Part shown: positions 1 through 11,757 of the stretch, piece by piece
Position numbering within the stretch: position 1 is the stretch's first letter
How the letters are laid out: every line of letters begins with the position of its first letter
NCBI GenBank assembly: GCA_951804985.1
Contig: OX638132.1
Coordinates: 106,301,737-106,365,736 of the forward strand
Direction of reading: 5' to 3'
Origin: Dryomyza anilis
Taxonomy: Eukaryota > Arthropoda > Insecta > Diptera > Dryomyzidae
Length of the DNA stretch: 64,000 bases
Made by a program: the position numbers and the translations under genes
Notes under the pieces: model-generated
Told to the model about the DNA's origin: nothing
The model's input: only the letters and a program-made list of their open reading frames with translations
Databases searched by the model: none

Positions 1-610
1 ACTATAACAGGTATTCACATATTAGACCAGTTAGCAAACAATTATACAAAAATTATACTATTCACTCTTTTAACATATTCACTAAACTCTGGCGGAATGG
101 CCTTATTAATTTTAAATAATTTATTTATTTACATTTTTTACTTTAAAAATGCTTTTTATCAAACTCATAAACCAACGGTTTTGGTTTAAACGGAAATCAA
201 ACACGTCCGCTGCCGACCGGTCGCAGATTTATACTAAATTCCAAAATGGCTTTCATTCAATAACAGAACAATGTAAAAAGACGCTCAAAACAAAAGCACC
301 GCTAACGAAGGCGAATTGTTTTAAAACGGACTCTTTGAGCATCCAACATATACAATTCGCCGATGAAGTTCAAACACGCTTTTTGCTAATATTTGTTGTT
401 GACCTACCACCACCAGTACCAGTATGACCAAGGTATAAATAACATTTGACTGAAAGGACTCAAATCTCGAGTTCATCACTTTTGAAATTTTTTTCGAGAA
501 AAATTAGAAACGTAAGGAGCATCGAATTGGAAAATTGTATAGCTTGATTTAAAGAAACGAGCTGCGGGAACAGTTCTTTTTATTACAATTATAAATAAAA
601 TAAACTATAT
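1..610. other. AT-rich sequence, no feature recognised
   Basis: A short open frame runs through 149-427 but shows no family resemblance and has ordinary AT-rich composition. I see no RNA gene, repeat end or promoter here. Confidence 0.5.
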
Positions 611-725
611 ACAGGGTATTTAGTTCATCCATGTGAATAATTCGGGAGGTCATTCTATGACTCAAAAAATAAGAAAATTAAAAATATAAATTTTGCACCC
701 AGTTTAAGATACAGGGTGTTTAGGA
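611..725. repeat. Short dispersed repeat bounded by ACAGGGTGTTT-like motifs
   Basis: The segment opens with ACAGGGTATTTAGTTCAT and closes with GATACAGGGTGTTT. A second segment with the same arrangement (ACAGGGTGGTTCATTTCAT to GATACAGGGTGTTT) lies at 28648-28727. Shared ends in the same orientation with different interiors suggest two degenerate copies of one mobile repeat. Confidence 0.5.
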
Positions 726-1353
726 AATGCATATTACTGACATAAGCTAGTCAAGATTAGATAAATGAAAATGAACATCTACTTAATACTCATGTTTTAG
801 ATAATTAAAAATTACCTTTCCAATGAATCTTTGAAACACATGACATATCCCTTTTTTAAAATGTACGTAAAATGAAAATTTACAATAATTTAAATTTTAA
901 CATTCTCCAAATTTCGTTATGCTTTGGCATTGATTTTGCCAAATTTCATTACGTACCACCCCAATTTTTCTAATTTATTTTTAATAATTCATTCCTAGTA
1001 TTTTAATCCCAATCACAGTGATTAGCCAGGCGTTTTATGTTTTTTTGCATTCATTAATATTTCAGTTATGCTACCAATATCCTTAATAATTTTGAATAAT
1101 TTGAAAGCCTCATTTATGACAGGTTTATGTATTTTTTTTTCTTTATGGATTTGTTCGGGGTTTTGTAGCTCCTATATTCAATTAAATAAACACAAAATAT
1201 TTCGAAAATTTTTCAATTTAGTTCCAATTAATCTCACTAATACAAATACAAGCTTTAAATTCAGTAACTTTAAAAAAATATTTCGATTTTGTAACATATT
1301 CGGTAGCACTACTGTCCTTAATTATTCTATTTTTCTAGATTTTCAGTAATCGT
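726..1353. other. AT-rich intergenic DNA, nothing recognised
   Basis: Very AT-rich with homopolymer runs. The frame at 1068-1349 has low-complexity composition and looks like chance. Confidence 0.5.
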
Positions 1354-1479
1354 GATTTCAACAGACAGACGGATAAATCGACTCAGAAGGTCATGCCGTT
1401 CAAGAATATATATACTTTTCCATACCGGATTTGCTTCCTTATAGGTATTACAAACGGCGTCTGTCTGTCTGTTGAAATC
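1354..1479 (-). mobile_element. mini-me/Helentron-like relic with (GTCT) arms
   Basis: On the minus strand this contains TCCGGTATGGAAAAGTATAT followed by ATATTCTTGA, the same core seen at 42622-42651 and partly at 29846-29886. It is bounded by inverted copies of GATTTCAACAGACAGAC (1354-1370 and 1463-1479). The GTCT/GTCY run next to this core is typical of mini-me microsatellite-carrying elements of Diptera. The copy is short and probably truncated. Confidence 0.7.
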
Positions 1480-2400
1480 GAAACGATTTCAAAATTACGA
1501 ATGTTACATTTCGAAAACATTTTCGTAAAAGTATTTCATGGATTCTCTCACATTGATTATTTTGAGTGTAGATTCACGAAAATTTGCAGATACGTTCATT
1601 CCAAATTTGTTAGGTCATACTTGGACTAACCAGTTGAACATGGCGATTTTGTCACAGCGGATTCAATTCGCCGCACATCTTAACTAAGCTTTCTCTCTCA
1701 ATGACAGAGAGTGATGAGCACTGCACCAAACAGCTGTGCGACGTCAAATGCTCTGCTACCCTTTGTTTATGTTTGACATCAACAAGAACACAGAGCTTTT
1801 CATTGATGCGTAGATGAGAAGCGATTGGTGTGCGAGCACGTGTTCTTCTTCTAGTCAATGAATGGAACTCAATTAAATACGAATGTTACCTAGAACAAAA
1901 ACAAGAACTAATTTTATTTTTATAGCTGTACTAGGTCCTTAAAGTCCGGCTTTGATGACGAAAAGTTTTTGAGCTAAATGTGCGAAGACATAAAAATTTT
2001 ATTCCATTTTCATTGTCGTGTATTAACAGATAGCAAAAAAGAAAAAATCCAAAAGTCATGAAATTGTATTTCACTTCCGCTTTCTTTAAAAATAAAAGAG
2101 AGCACGAACCATTTTAAGGCACTACTCCATCACAAAGTCCTTCGACATCTGACAACCAGAACTTATTTCATATAAAAACCAACAACATTTTCGCATTTGG
2201 TTCGTCGCAACGCACGACTGACGACCCCACGTATCTTTGACAATTACCATGTTAAAGTGAAGGAAATGTGAAAAGTACCATGCCTCTAGCTCTGCCAAGA
2301 TACGTGGGTGAAAGTCAATAAAATTCTTTGGTAACATTGACTTTACAACCCTAAATAAGTGATGCAAATTGTTTTGGGCGATGATGATGATGGCTACATT
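1480..2400. other. Single-copy intergenic DNA of mixed composition
   Basis: The base composition is more balanced between 1630 and 2340 than around it. There is a CTCTCTCAATGACAGAGAG inverted motif at about 1690 and a second inverted pair (CCACGTATCTT / AAGATACGTGG) at about 2228 and 2298. Open frames of 68 and 81 codons on the minus strand match no family I know. It may be regulatory or a decayed repeat. Confidence 0.35.
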
Positions 2401-3123
2401 TAAAAGCCAAATTTTAATTCAATTAAAACATAGTTCAACCAATCCATATTTCATGGCTGGCCATTTAGTCATTTCAGCAAATTAATATTATGGACTTCCG
2501 AATGAATTCAGTTTCATATAATTAAAATAATTAAAACCCTTTTAAGGCAGCAACGACAATATATAAATTAATTTGCTTGATTTGTACATATTGGAATTTA
2601 TTGACAATTAGTCATTGCAGCAGAATATGTGAAGATTTGTTATTCTCAGCACCATGTTTAGAATGTAAACTATTCAAATATGATTGATATGCAATATTTC
2701 TATATTTCAAGGTGGACCGACGTTAATTATTGACCATTATCGAATTGACAATAACAATCAAGACGCATTTGATTAATGTGCACACTCTTAATTTCCCTGT
2801 GAATGTTCCAAATTACAAGAAGTGACTGGTATCTGCAGCCAAAAACATTTAGAAAGAACGAAATATAAATAAAACAAAATCAAAAACTTTTAAAATAAAA
2901 CAAAAACGGGAATAAAGGCAAAAACATAATAGAAAAAATAAAATCAATCAAAACCAAATGAGAATCACAAAAGCAATACACAAAATAAAAGCAAGAACAG
3001 AAAAACAAACAAAAGGCAAAAACATAAAAAATAAATCAAAAAATAAAACTAAACACAAACACAAAAGCAATACCTAACAAACATGTTTTTGTTTTTACAC
3101 TTTTCATTATCCCGTTGCACTGC
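2401..3123. other. AT-rich DNA with an A-rich, AAAACAAAA-type tract
   Basis: From about 2855 to 3085 the plus strand is almost purine-only, with AAAACAAAAxCAAAAA words repeated irregularly. No gene or RNA is recognised. Confidence 0.55.
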
Positions 3124-3125
3124 TA

Positions 3126-3426
3126 CACTCGAAATAAAAAGTCTGTAACAGTAGCAAAAGATCTTGCTAAAATAGCAAAAATGTTTGCTGTGGAGAGAAA
3201 AGAGCCAGACTTTGCTGAAATAGCAAACTAAAATTTGTTGTTATGAATAAGTTTTGTTATCCTATAGAGCAGACAATTTTAGCTGTTTTAAACTCATTTT
3301 TTTTACATTTTTTTTTTATTTTATATTTTTACTTTTTTGTATTTTTTAATTTTCCGTATTTTACTTTTACTCTTAATTACACATTATATTTTATTTTACC
3401 TTTTCCTTCGTGCATTCACATTTCAC
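3126..3426 (+). mobile_element. TIR element B, left part, interrupted
   Basis: It starts at a TA with CACTCGAAATAAAAAGTCTG and continues with GTAACAGTAGCAAA and 'AAATAGCAAAAATGTTTGCTG', closely matching the left half of the complete element at 22150-22792. Homology stops at about 3426, where repeat A begins, and the right terminus is not found downstream. The simplest reading is that element A inserted into, or replaced, the right half of this copy. Confidence 0.7.
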
Positions 3427-4645
3427 TACACACAAAAAAAAATAACGTTCCCTGTAAAAATTTTCTCAACAAACACTAAAGTGTTTGCAAGCTCATTTGT
3501 TGGAAATAATCGAAGTGTTTCTCACAAATGATCAGTAGTGTTTCCCAGAAATACGAAAAGTGTTACCCACAAATACGAAAGGTGTTTCCCAAAAATATTT
3601 GAAGTGTTTCCCACAAACACGAAAAGTTTTTCCCACAAAAACGAAAAGTGTTTCCCACAAATATTTGAAGTGTTTCCCAAAAACATTTCAAAATATGGTA
3701 GTGTTTTCCAAAAAGACTTGAAGTGTTTCCGGCAAATATTTGTATTGTTCGCAAATTCAGTCAAAGCTAAATGTTTTTTTTTATTGCGGCAGCCACTCAT
3801 TTACGCGACATGTCGAATAATGCAGAATTCCAGGGTAGATTATTCGACAAGTCGCTTAAACGAACGTCTGGCGAAAATAAACATTTATTTCGACTGATAT
3901 TGATGGACACTAAGGAAACACTACAACACATCGATGCATTATCCCTGGGACCAGGTGTCTCATACATTGGACGCGTCTTAAAAAGTCGTCTAAACTGACT
4001 GGGTTTTCGTCAGATGATTTGCACAGAATTGCGGCAGTGTTTCTGCAGTCATTTGTTTTGGATGATGTGAAGGCCGATTATGATGAATTGATGGCAGTGG
4101 CTATAGATGATAATAATTAACTTCAGATTTCGCAGAATAAGAAAAATTGCTTCTTATTCGACAAAAGAAGCTTATCCACGTTTATTCGTGCAAGTGTTGC
4201 ATGACACGGATAAGTTCAATTGTTCAAGTGATGCATCTTTTGTGACAAGCTGTAAGATTTCAATGTAGAATTTTTTCCGAGAAGCTATTGGTATTTAGGG
4301 CAAACACTTTTAAAATAGATTGCGTTCTGGGAAACACTTAGTGTTTGCCACAAAGAAATATCATGTATTTATTACTTATCTTAAACACTTTCATTATTTA
4401 TTGGTAACAAATGAGTGTTTGGGAGTAATAATTGAAGTGACTTTTAGAATGTTTTTGGTAAACATTTTAAATGTTTTTAAGAAATTGAATATTGTTTTGT
4501 TCAAACACTAGAATGGTGTAATTGTCTGCAATAAGCCATTATAATTAGCAATAAAATAGCAATAAGTATTTCTGCCACCCAATATGTATTTACCAGAAGT
4601 AATCGATAGTTTCCCAAAAGTATTTTATAAACATTCCTTTTTTAG
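3427..4645 (+). mobile_element. Repeat element A, copy 1, with minisatellite and protein-like core
   Basis: This 1.2-kb block recurs at 11758-12813 in the same orientation. In order it has: a CACACAAAAAAAA left end; about twelve units of a 20-25-bp minisatellite with core GTGTTTCCCACAAA (3481-3760); a core at 3771-4260 that looks protein-derived; scattered AACACTT/AAGTGTTT words; and a shared right end near ACATTCCTTTTTTAGA. In the core, one frame reads THLRDMSNNAEFQGRLFD and another SSDDLHRIAAVFLQSF up to VAIDDNN and a stop; a third gives STKEAYPRLFVQ. The frame changes between segments, so it cannot be translated whole. I do not recognise the source protein. It is non-autonomous. Confidence 0.75.
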
Positions 4646-4780
4646 ATTGTAATGATTACATTGATGCATGCGTTCATTATTATTACGAGAAAGAAATACC
4701 TTTTTTCATCCAATAGTTTTTCAAAAAACAGTCTACGAATTATAGACGTATTATCTGCAGCGTCCAAAAATGTCTCGTGG

Positions 4781-5480
4781 CCAGAGATCAGAAATAACTA
4801 TTAACCTTAATTTCCATTTGGTTTTCACTGAGAGATAATGTTTATCAAAAAATATCAAGTTTTATCATGGTTAAGAGATAATTTTTTTTTTAAATAAAGG
4901 TCTTTGGTTTTGTGATTATTTTTATTTTAAAAAACAAAAAAGGTCTTTGGTTGAGAGATACTTTTGATTTTAAAAAATAAAGGTATTTCGTTGAGAGTTA
5001 CACGAAAACCTTTATTTTAAAGCTTTATGGTTGTACACAGAAAATTCAATTGGTCTCATTTATAGTGAATTTTTTGTTGTCGCAGAAATTGATTGGAGAA
5101 TCATAAAAATTAGTTGATAGTTGATGTTGATTTCAATGATTTCGCGTTAATGTCGCCCAATTTTTTTTTTACAATTTTTTTTTTCGAAAATTTTCGAACT
5201 TTGTTGTTTTAGTCGAATATTTGTTTTTGGAAAATGGTAATTTCGAAGATTGCGTTGTTTTTGTCGTCCAAAAATGTAATCGAAATTTATCGAACATTTC
5301 TGTTTTTGTCGAATAAAATTTTTCTACTGCCCAAAATTTTCAATTCTACTCTTTTTGCATTTTTATATTTTTTGGAATTTTTTTTTCGCTATATTTATTT
5401 TTATAATTTACGATGAGAATAATTCATTCGAATTCATTCATTCTTGGCGTCAACTCTGATTGGAAATGAATTTTTTTTTA
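4781..5480. repeat. AT-rich dispersed repeat family, copy 1
   Basis: It begins CCAGAGATCAGAAATAACTA and carries tandem-like GGTCTTTGGTTGAGAGATA words (4870-5030), then a stretch rich in TTTCGAAxATTGCGTTGTTTTTGTCG words. The same head and words occur at 8271-9480 and 15554-15985. No terminal repeat or coding capacity is evident, and the right boundary is approximate. Confidence 0.65.
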
Positions 5481-6439
5481 TCTGGTTTCGTTGTAAATTT
5501 AAATATTTGGAGGTTGGTTGCTCGGGATGTTTTATTTGTTTTTATTTATTTTTATGCTTTAACTTAATTATTGTACTCCTCTGACTTTCAAACAGCTTAA
5601 CGATAGTCACAAAAATACAATTTAAACAACTTACAATCTGTATTCAAAAGTCTGCATTCGTCAGCTGTGGCAAAAAAATACACATAGATTATGTTATAAT
5701 GACTACAAAATATTTTTTCTTTTCATGTGGTATTTGTCCCCCTAACTGTAAAATATCAACTTCCGGGTATTTCAAATATAAAAGAAGTTTTTACGCAATA
5801 TGACATTTTGATGATATCGGCGCTCCATGATACCGAAGTATTCATTTTATATGGTAATATTATGCAGCATCCCTTAAATAAATTATTAAAAATTCAATAA
5901 AAATGAAATTAGTGAAAATAACAAAAATTTACTGGGAATACCTAAATTTGCAATTCTTTCTTAGATGATTACCATACGAGTATTAATAAAAATGCATAAT
6001 TTAATATTTTATTCATGTAATTCTCCTAAACAAACTATTCAGCAATCACCATTTTCCTATTATAGCAAAAAAAGCAAAATATGTCTGAAAAACAAAAAGA
6101 AACATGAGACACGTGGCGAATCTTAACAACTGAGACGTAATCTTTCGATGGGAATTCTTGGCTTAAGTATTTTTTAAATCCCTAAACTTTAGCCTGGCAA
6201 TGGGACATGGGACGGCGGGCACATAGGTCAAATGAACGATTCTGAGAATAGCTGCCATCGTGGGAAACGAACCGAGTTGCATCTGTACTTCATCAAAAGA
6301 CAAAACAACTGTGCTGGGGATAAAGCAGGAAATCCATGCAAGTTAACATGTGGATCATGGGCATGGCAACAGAAGACCAAATCTTCTCTTTAAAGTCTCT
6401 CAAAACATTTGACGTCGGGTTCAAAGCACTGCATATCAG
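5481..6439. other. Intergenic DNA, nothing recognised
   Basis: AT-rich, with no repeat ends, RNA motifs or convincing frames seen. Composition becomes more balanced from about 6190 onward. Confidence 0.45.
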
Positions 6440-7380
6440 CAACGAGCTAATAGACTGATTTTTCCTCTACATTAATTTCGCGCGCCTTAGCGCTCCATTA
6501 ATCAAATACAGATCAGCAGCCACATGCGCATCCATCAAATATTCAACCGCAGAAAAATGATGCAAAAACCAAAAATTCGTTCGCTGCAGTAAAGCGTGAC
6601 AGCAATTCATCGCCGACATCAAATCTGGGCAACACTTTGTTGATTTGCGCGCCAAGTGCAATGGTCGGACGCATGGGGGCACGTCCTCTGAACACCGCCC
6701 ACCTGCAAGGGCCGTGGGACCAGGAGCCATCGACGCGCGTGCACGTCGTCAATTGAAGCAATTTGGGCGCAAAGACAGCCGGCCCGAGCCATCACTGCCG
6801 GGTGACACTGTTGACATGCTGCAGCTCATCGCAGCGCAGCGCAACGTTCATTCCAAATGACTGGAGATTCATCAGCCACACCGTCGTCTCGTTGTTTTAT
6901 CAGACTTTAGACAGGCAGGCAGGCAGCCTGCAACCAACATCGTTCATATTCTCGATTGAGTTGCTGAAATGCGGCCACTGAGCCACTGAATGCGTTAGTT
7001 TGGCACCGCACCCCACCCATGCCCTTTTTGCTGCGAACTCCAAAAAACAAGGACGGCGCTGTTTTAGACAAATCCAATTATCGCATAATCCCGACATTTC
7101 GGCCATTATTTATTGGTTGTCTAACGGCATGTTTTTCTCGGATTTATCAGTGCAAATTTTATTTATGACAAAACGGCAGATAGGCGGAGTGACTATGACT
7201 ACGAACGCGTATTAATTGCAACTTGTTCATCGTTAAGCCAGCCACGGTATTGGTACCGTCGAGACTCGGGACTCGAGACGCTGCCTTAGCCAAAGGATTA
7301 GAAGATAAATACGCCAAAGCCACTGTGTTGCTCATACGACGTGTGTTACTCACGTTCAGTGCTATTACAGTCCCGTTCTT
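6440..7380. promoter_or_regulatory. GC-elevated single-copy island, possible regulatory region
   Basis: This stretch is markedly richer in G+C than its surroundings, has no second copy in the window and contains several overlapping frames on both strands (71-87 codons). None resembles a known family, and overlapping frames on both strands are expected when stop codons are rare. It contains a GGCAGGCAGGCAG run at about 6914 and TTTATTGGTTGT and TTTATGAC words near 7110-7170. A conserved non-coding island (enhancer or distal promoter) is my preferred reading; an unrecognised exon cannot be excluded. Confidence 0.35.
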
Positions 7381-8270
7381 GATTCAGAATTAATTAACAT
7401 CAAATATAAGAGGACAGAAATAAAAGATTATTTTGGAAAATTTTTGGTTCTGACTGACAACCAACCATGACTGGACTGCATTTCGAAAGTCATGGCACCA
7501 TTTAACCCTCATGCGATTCGCACTGACAACCAACCACAAACCACCATACAATTTTTTAAAATAGTCAATAAGATAAATTATTATTTTAATCGGAAAATAC
7601 CATTAAATACTAGAAAATACCATGCCATTGCCATTGAGTTTATATGAAAGATATATTTTCGTATACTATTAAATCAATAATTGTCCTATTGACTAATTTT
7701 AATGGAATTTGAGGGATTTTTCTGGGTGTACCCAACATGATTTTTTCCATGTTTTTTCAAATACCTAACGTTTTTGGGAAAAATTGCAATCGTAATTTAA
7801 ACCCTTTCAGCCACTACTTAAAGACTACAAACAAATATAGTAGGTACTGTTGAAAATAATTTTTTAAAAAACCTAATACGCAATTTTCTTCCAATGGTCA
7901 ATTCTAATTTTAATATACTAATAAATAATTTTTGTTGACAATAATTTAATCATTTTTTTAGCATTTCGGATCTCACGATAAACAAGAAACAAATTTATGG
8001 TTATACAGAGCATAGTGAAAACTAATGATCAAAACTACTTACTTTGTTTTAATTTATCTAATTTTTAAAATATGCCTCTTTTATATGACTCTTTTGTATA
8101 ATCAATTTTCAATAAAAAAAAATACTTATGTCTGCAAATTTACTTCATTTTTAATGTATGCTTATTTTTATTGCAAACTCAATTTTTTTTCAACGAAATA
8201 GAGTTTTTGAGACAAATTTTAGTAAAAAATGCTATTTTTCAGTCATTTTTATATTAAATAAGTATTTAAT
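7381..8270. other. AT-rich intergenic DNA with a short direct repeat
   Basis: ACTGACAACCAACCA occurs at about 7454 and again at about 7520. Otherwise I see only AT-rich sequence. Confidence 0.45.
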
Positions 8271-9480
8271 CCAGTGACCAGAAATAACTATTAACCTTTA
8301 TTTTCATTTGATTGTTCACTTAGAGATTTTATTTTTCAAAATATTTGATTGAGAATAAGGATTATTGGACGTATAGAGCAAAAATGGGCAGAATTCAATT
8401 AATTTCACAACAAAAAACTAACAATGCAATATCAAATGAAGCGTTGGGTGCAATGATAGCGTTAGGTATCATTACAATATTCGCACCGAATGATCCCAGC
8501 AGTGCCTTTTATCCTCCAGTGAAATCTCAGATCGATTGGATAAAGTTTTCGTTTTATGCAATACCTTATTGCGTATAAATCATTGATTTTATTAACTTAT
8601 ATTATATCAAGGGCTTATATTCAATATAGTATATCTACAAAAACACAGTTTTTCAGGAGATCGAAAAAACTCACCGACTAATTTTAGTCCAACCATTATC
8701 GGTTCACGAGGTATATGATGGTAAAAGGTCTAATCCAACGTTTTTACAAATTGCAATAAAAAACAGTTAACTCTTGTATCGCTATTTAAATATTTATTCA
8801 ATTTATATTGTTAAGTCTACAATTAAAATTAAATCAATTTATTTATCACATGAATAATTAATTAATTCATACTTTATCTGAATGAATCTGTTCAAATGGG
8901 ATTACAGCATCACCCAATTCCGTCATTAGAACATTTTTGGGTGAATCATCTCCAATTTATTAGGTGAATCTCATTTTAAATTTTATATATATTTTTAAAA
9001 TGATTATTTCGACTATTACTTTGTTATTGTCGTCGAAATTCTTTTTTAACAAAATTATATTTTTCGAAAATTTTCGAAAAATGTGATTTCGACCTTTGCG
9101 TTGTTATTGTCGTCCAAAAAAGTGGTTTATAAAATTATTTTGTAACACATTTTTTGGGTTTGCCGAATATTTTTTTTGTATTTTTGTAAAATGGTGATTT
9201 TGAAATTTGCGTTGTTATTGTAGTCAAACAAAATTAAAAAATATAAAAATTTCGTAATTTTGAAACATTGTTGTTTTGTCGAATAAAATTTTTGATGGAA
9301 TATGTTGTCTTCGAACATTGCGTTGCTTTTTATCTCCCAAAAAGTTTTTTAATAAGTTTTTTTTACGAAATTTTACGAAAAAAATGTTCTTGAACATGTT
9401 TTAACAACTTCCCGTAATTTTTTTTACATTGTTGTGTTTGTCGACCAAACATTATTTAACATTTTTTTTTTCTATAAAAA
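8271..9480. repeat. AT-rich dispersed repeat family, copy 2
   Basis: The head CCAGTGACCAGAAATAACTA matches copies at 4781 and 15554, and 9000-9480 repeats the TTTCGAACATTGCGTTG and TTGTCGTCCAAAA words. A 77-codon frame at 8345-8578 lies in a segment not shared with the other copies and is of unknown meaning. Boundaries are approximate. Confidence 0.6.
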
Positions 9481-9806
9481 ATATTTAATTTTTTCTTTTA
9501 GGGTACTGAAGTACTGATGAAAATATATAGTAAATTCAACCGTTAGCTAAAAGAAATCATTTTCTTATATTTCATTAGTTCCGAAATGCTAAAAAAATCA
9601 TCCAAAAATAGTCTACAAAATTAGAAAATGTTTGGGTTTAGATTCAAATATCTTAAAAACATATCAGAATATTGTTCTACATATCTCAAAATCTTTATAA
9701 ATTCCCCCTATTTCATAGTGCAATGGTGTGCAATGTCCCGTCCCCTGAAAGAAAAAAAGTTTATGGGAATGCGTACCAACTAGATTTACGTTTGAATAAT
9801 ATTAGT

Positions 9807-10120
9807 AGCCGCGGTAGCTCAGTGGTTTGTGCGTTGGACTGCGATCCGAAAGGTTCCCGGTTCAAGCCTGGACTGGGGCTAACAACATCTTTTCATAGAA
9901 ACATTTTTCTATACCACGCTACCTCTCGGCAGTAATTAGCAAACCTCCGAGAGTAAAAACATTGCCTATGAAAAGCTCTCACCCGCCGTTCGGATTCGGC
10001 AATAAACTGTAGGTCCCACCACTTTGAGTACAAATATAACATGCACAGCTCAAAATGGTGAGAGAGCTCGGCCTAAGTTCTTATAGAACTGTAGTGCCAA
10101 ACTATTATTATTATAATATT
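9807..10120 (+). mobile_element. tRNA-derived SINE, copy 1 (long form)
   Basis: The first about 73 nt form a tRNA-like head, with a pol III A box in GGTAGCTCAGTGG and a B box in GGTTCAAGCC. A body of about 160 bp shared with 14217-14466 follows (CATCTTTTCATAGAAAC, GAAAAGCTCTCACCCGC, GATTCGGCAATAAACTG, CCCACCACTTTGAG). This copy then has about 70 bp absent from the other (AGAGAGCTCGGCCTAAG) before an ATT-repeat tail. Tail and internal promoter are as expected for a retroposed SINE. No coding capacity. Confidence 0.88.
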
Positions 10121-10529
10121 TCTTGTAGTATGTTTTAAATTAAAATAAATTTACTCTTAAATTGCGAATGTACAATTAACACCTCAAGTTAATTTTCAGT
10201 AATGGGTTAAACATTTTATCTAATACACATTTTCATGAGGAAACGAGCAACACATTTCAAGAGCCCCCATTCTGAACTTTACAGCAAATGACACGTAAAT
10301 GTGGTTATGAAAATGTTGTCATTTTAGTAGTCTTAATAATACAAGGCAGTCTTTCGGGTTTATTCTTCCATTTGAACTCATTGGCCAAGAATGTACCTTC
10401 TAACTCATGCACTTGAGTCTTAGTAATAGTAACAAGACAATGGTTTTGTTCAGTTAAAATCAATTTGTGGACAATTATAGATTCCCATTAGATATCGATC
10501 AATAAACCCAGCTGAGAACATTTTTTCAT
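10121..10529. other. Intergenic DNA, nothing recognised
   Basis: AT-rich, with no repeat ends, RNA motifs or gene-like frames seen. Confidence 0.45.
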
Positions 10530-10860
10530 GACGATTTAGTGTATTTTGCCAAGGTTCTCTTAAGAGCGTCGTTATATATTTGCGATTGGCGGATAAACGT
10601 ATCCGCAAAAGCCACAACCATAAAATTGAAATCGAAATACGTCACAGGATTAGGCAGAAAGGATTTGCGAGTGATTGACTTTTGGTCGGACACCCATGGG
10701 GGTCCCGTCGTGTTTAGAATAGGCTCTGTTAGGCGGGGTTTTATTCGGCGGCATGTCACGAAACAATTAAACGTATTGTCGCATCATGCGCCCCGCCGCG
10801 TGTCGCACAGTGAATTTGAACAGCATCTGTGGTTTTCGGGTGGTTTTCGTATAAAATGAA
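10530..10860. promoter_or_regulatory. GC-elevated single-copy island
   Basis: A compact island with many CpG-containing words (CGCCCCGCCGCGTG reversed near 10790, AGGCGGGGTTTTATTCGGCGG near 10731) and no copy elsewhere in the window. A 106-codon frame on the plus strand (10539-10859) overlaps a 77-codon frame on the minus strand; neither shows a recognisable domain. It could be an enhancer or an exon of an unrecognised gene. Confidence 0.35.
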
Positions 10861-11757
10861 GCTAATTTCTAAAAATAAACATTGAAACTTAATTGCGAGT
10901 TAATGGGTATTTTGCATTTAATACTTGGATGGGAACGAGGTGGGTTGAATTAGGGTTTTAGTAATGTTATCAAATAAATCGGGTTCTACTGCGCAGTAAC
11001 ATTCAAAATAATATATTTTTGACCATGCTCTGCGTAGCATTCCTTGGCCGTATAGTACGAGAAATCACTCAACCATAATCGATCCCTCAACAGTAACACT
11101 TGCAGTGACCCCTTTGTGGTCACTTGATTTGTCTGTCTGGTACCTTTTTTTTGTTATTGTTTGTATTTAACTTAATCAAGTGCTTGTGAATGTGGTTGGC
11201 TGAGGACCAGTTAAACTTCTTTCCTATTGTTAACCTTAATAAGTTGGTGTCGGTTAGGTGGCAATGGGCACAAGGACCGTTCACATATGCATGGGTTGTA
11301 CACTGACAAAAAAATAGCACTGATTCTGATTAATTACAATCTGTATTTTAACAAATGATTTAATTGAATTTACAATAATTAAATCAAAATTTTAAACAAG
11401 ATCTTCATACCTTTATAATTTTTTTTTTCAATTCTGCTTCGATTCACTCAATCATTCATTTTTGGGAAAGCTAGGTTTAGGATTCACTGGTAGGTTTTTT
11501 TTTATAAATCATAACACTACTCAACACGATATTTCCTACGTACATCAATTCTATATCATTTACATTTCAAGGGAATTTATTTAAAGAAAATTAAGAAAAT
11601 GAATGTGGTAAAATGTAAATGCTTTAGAAAAATGTAGTTCTACTACGTTTTTTTTACTTTTTCAATACATTTTGAGTTAATTTTTAATATTTGGAAAAAA
11701 TAAAAAAAATGTTTGACAACTAAGAGTTGCTATGCATTGCTATCGAAATTCCCAGCA
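10861..11757. other. Intergenic DNA, nothing recognised
   Basis: A short more balanced patch at 11020-11300 carries a CTTGCAGTGACCCC / GTGGTCACTTG inverted motif (about 11099-11130). Otherwise AT-rich. Confidence 0.4.

Noticed and set aside
149..427. 92-codon open frame on the plus strand
   Set aside because: No domain, no splice or start context of note, and composition like the surrounding non-coding DNA.
2122..2367. 81-codon minus-strand frame with fairly varied residues (PKNFIDFHPRILAELEAWYF)
   Set aside because: It looks somewhat protein-like, but I could find no partner exon, family or second copy to support it.
3538..3897. 119-codon frame reading peptide repeats
   Set aside because: Produced by the GTGTTTCCCACAAA minisatellite of element A; the opposite strand is equally open.
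9807..9880. Functional tRNA gene in the SINE head
   Set aside because: The acceptor ends do not pair properly, the anticodon stem is imperfect, and the sequence continues into a body repeated at 14217-14466.
9672..9935. 87-codon frame over the SINE
   Set aside because: It runs through the tRNA-like head of the SINE; such a frame is incidental.
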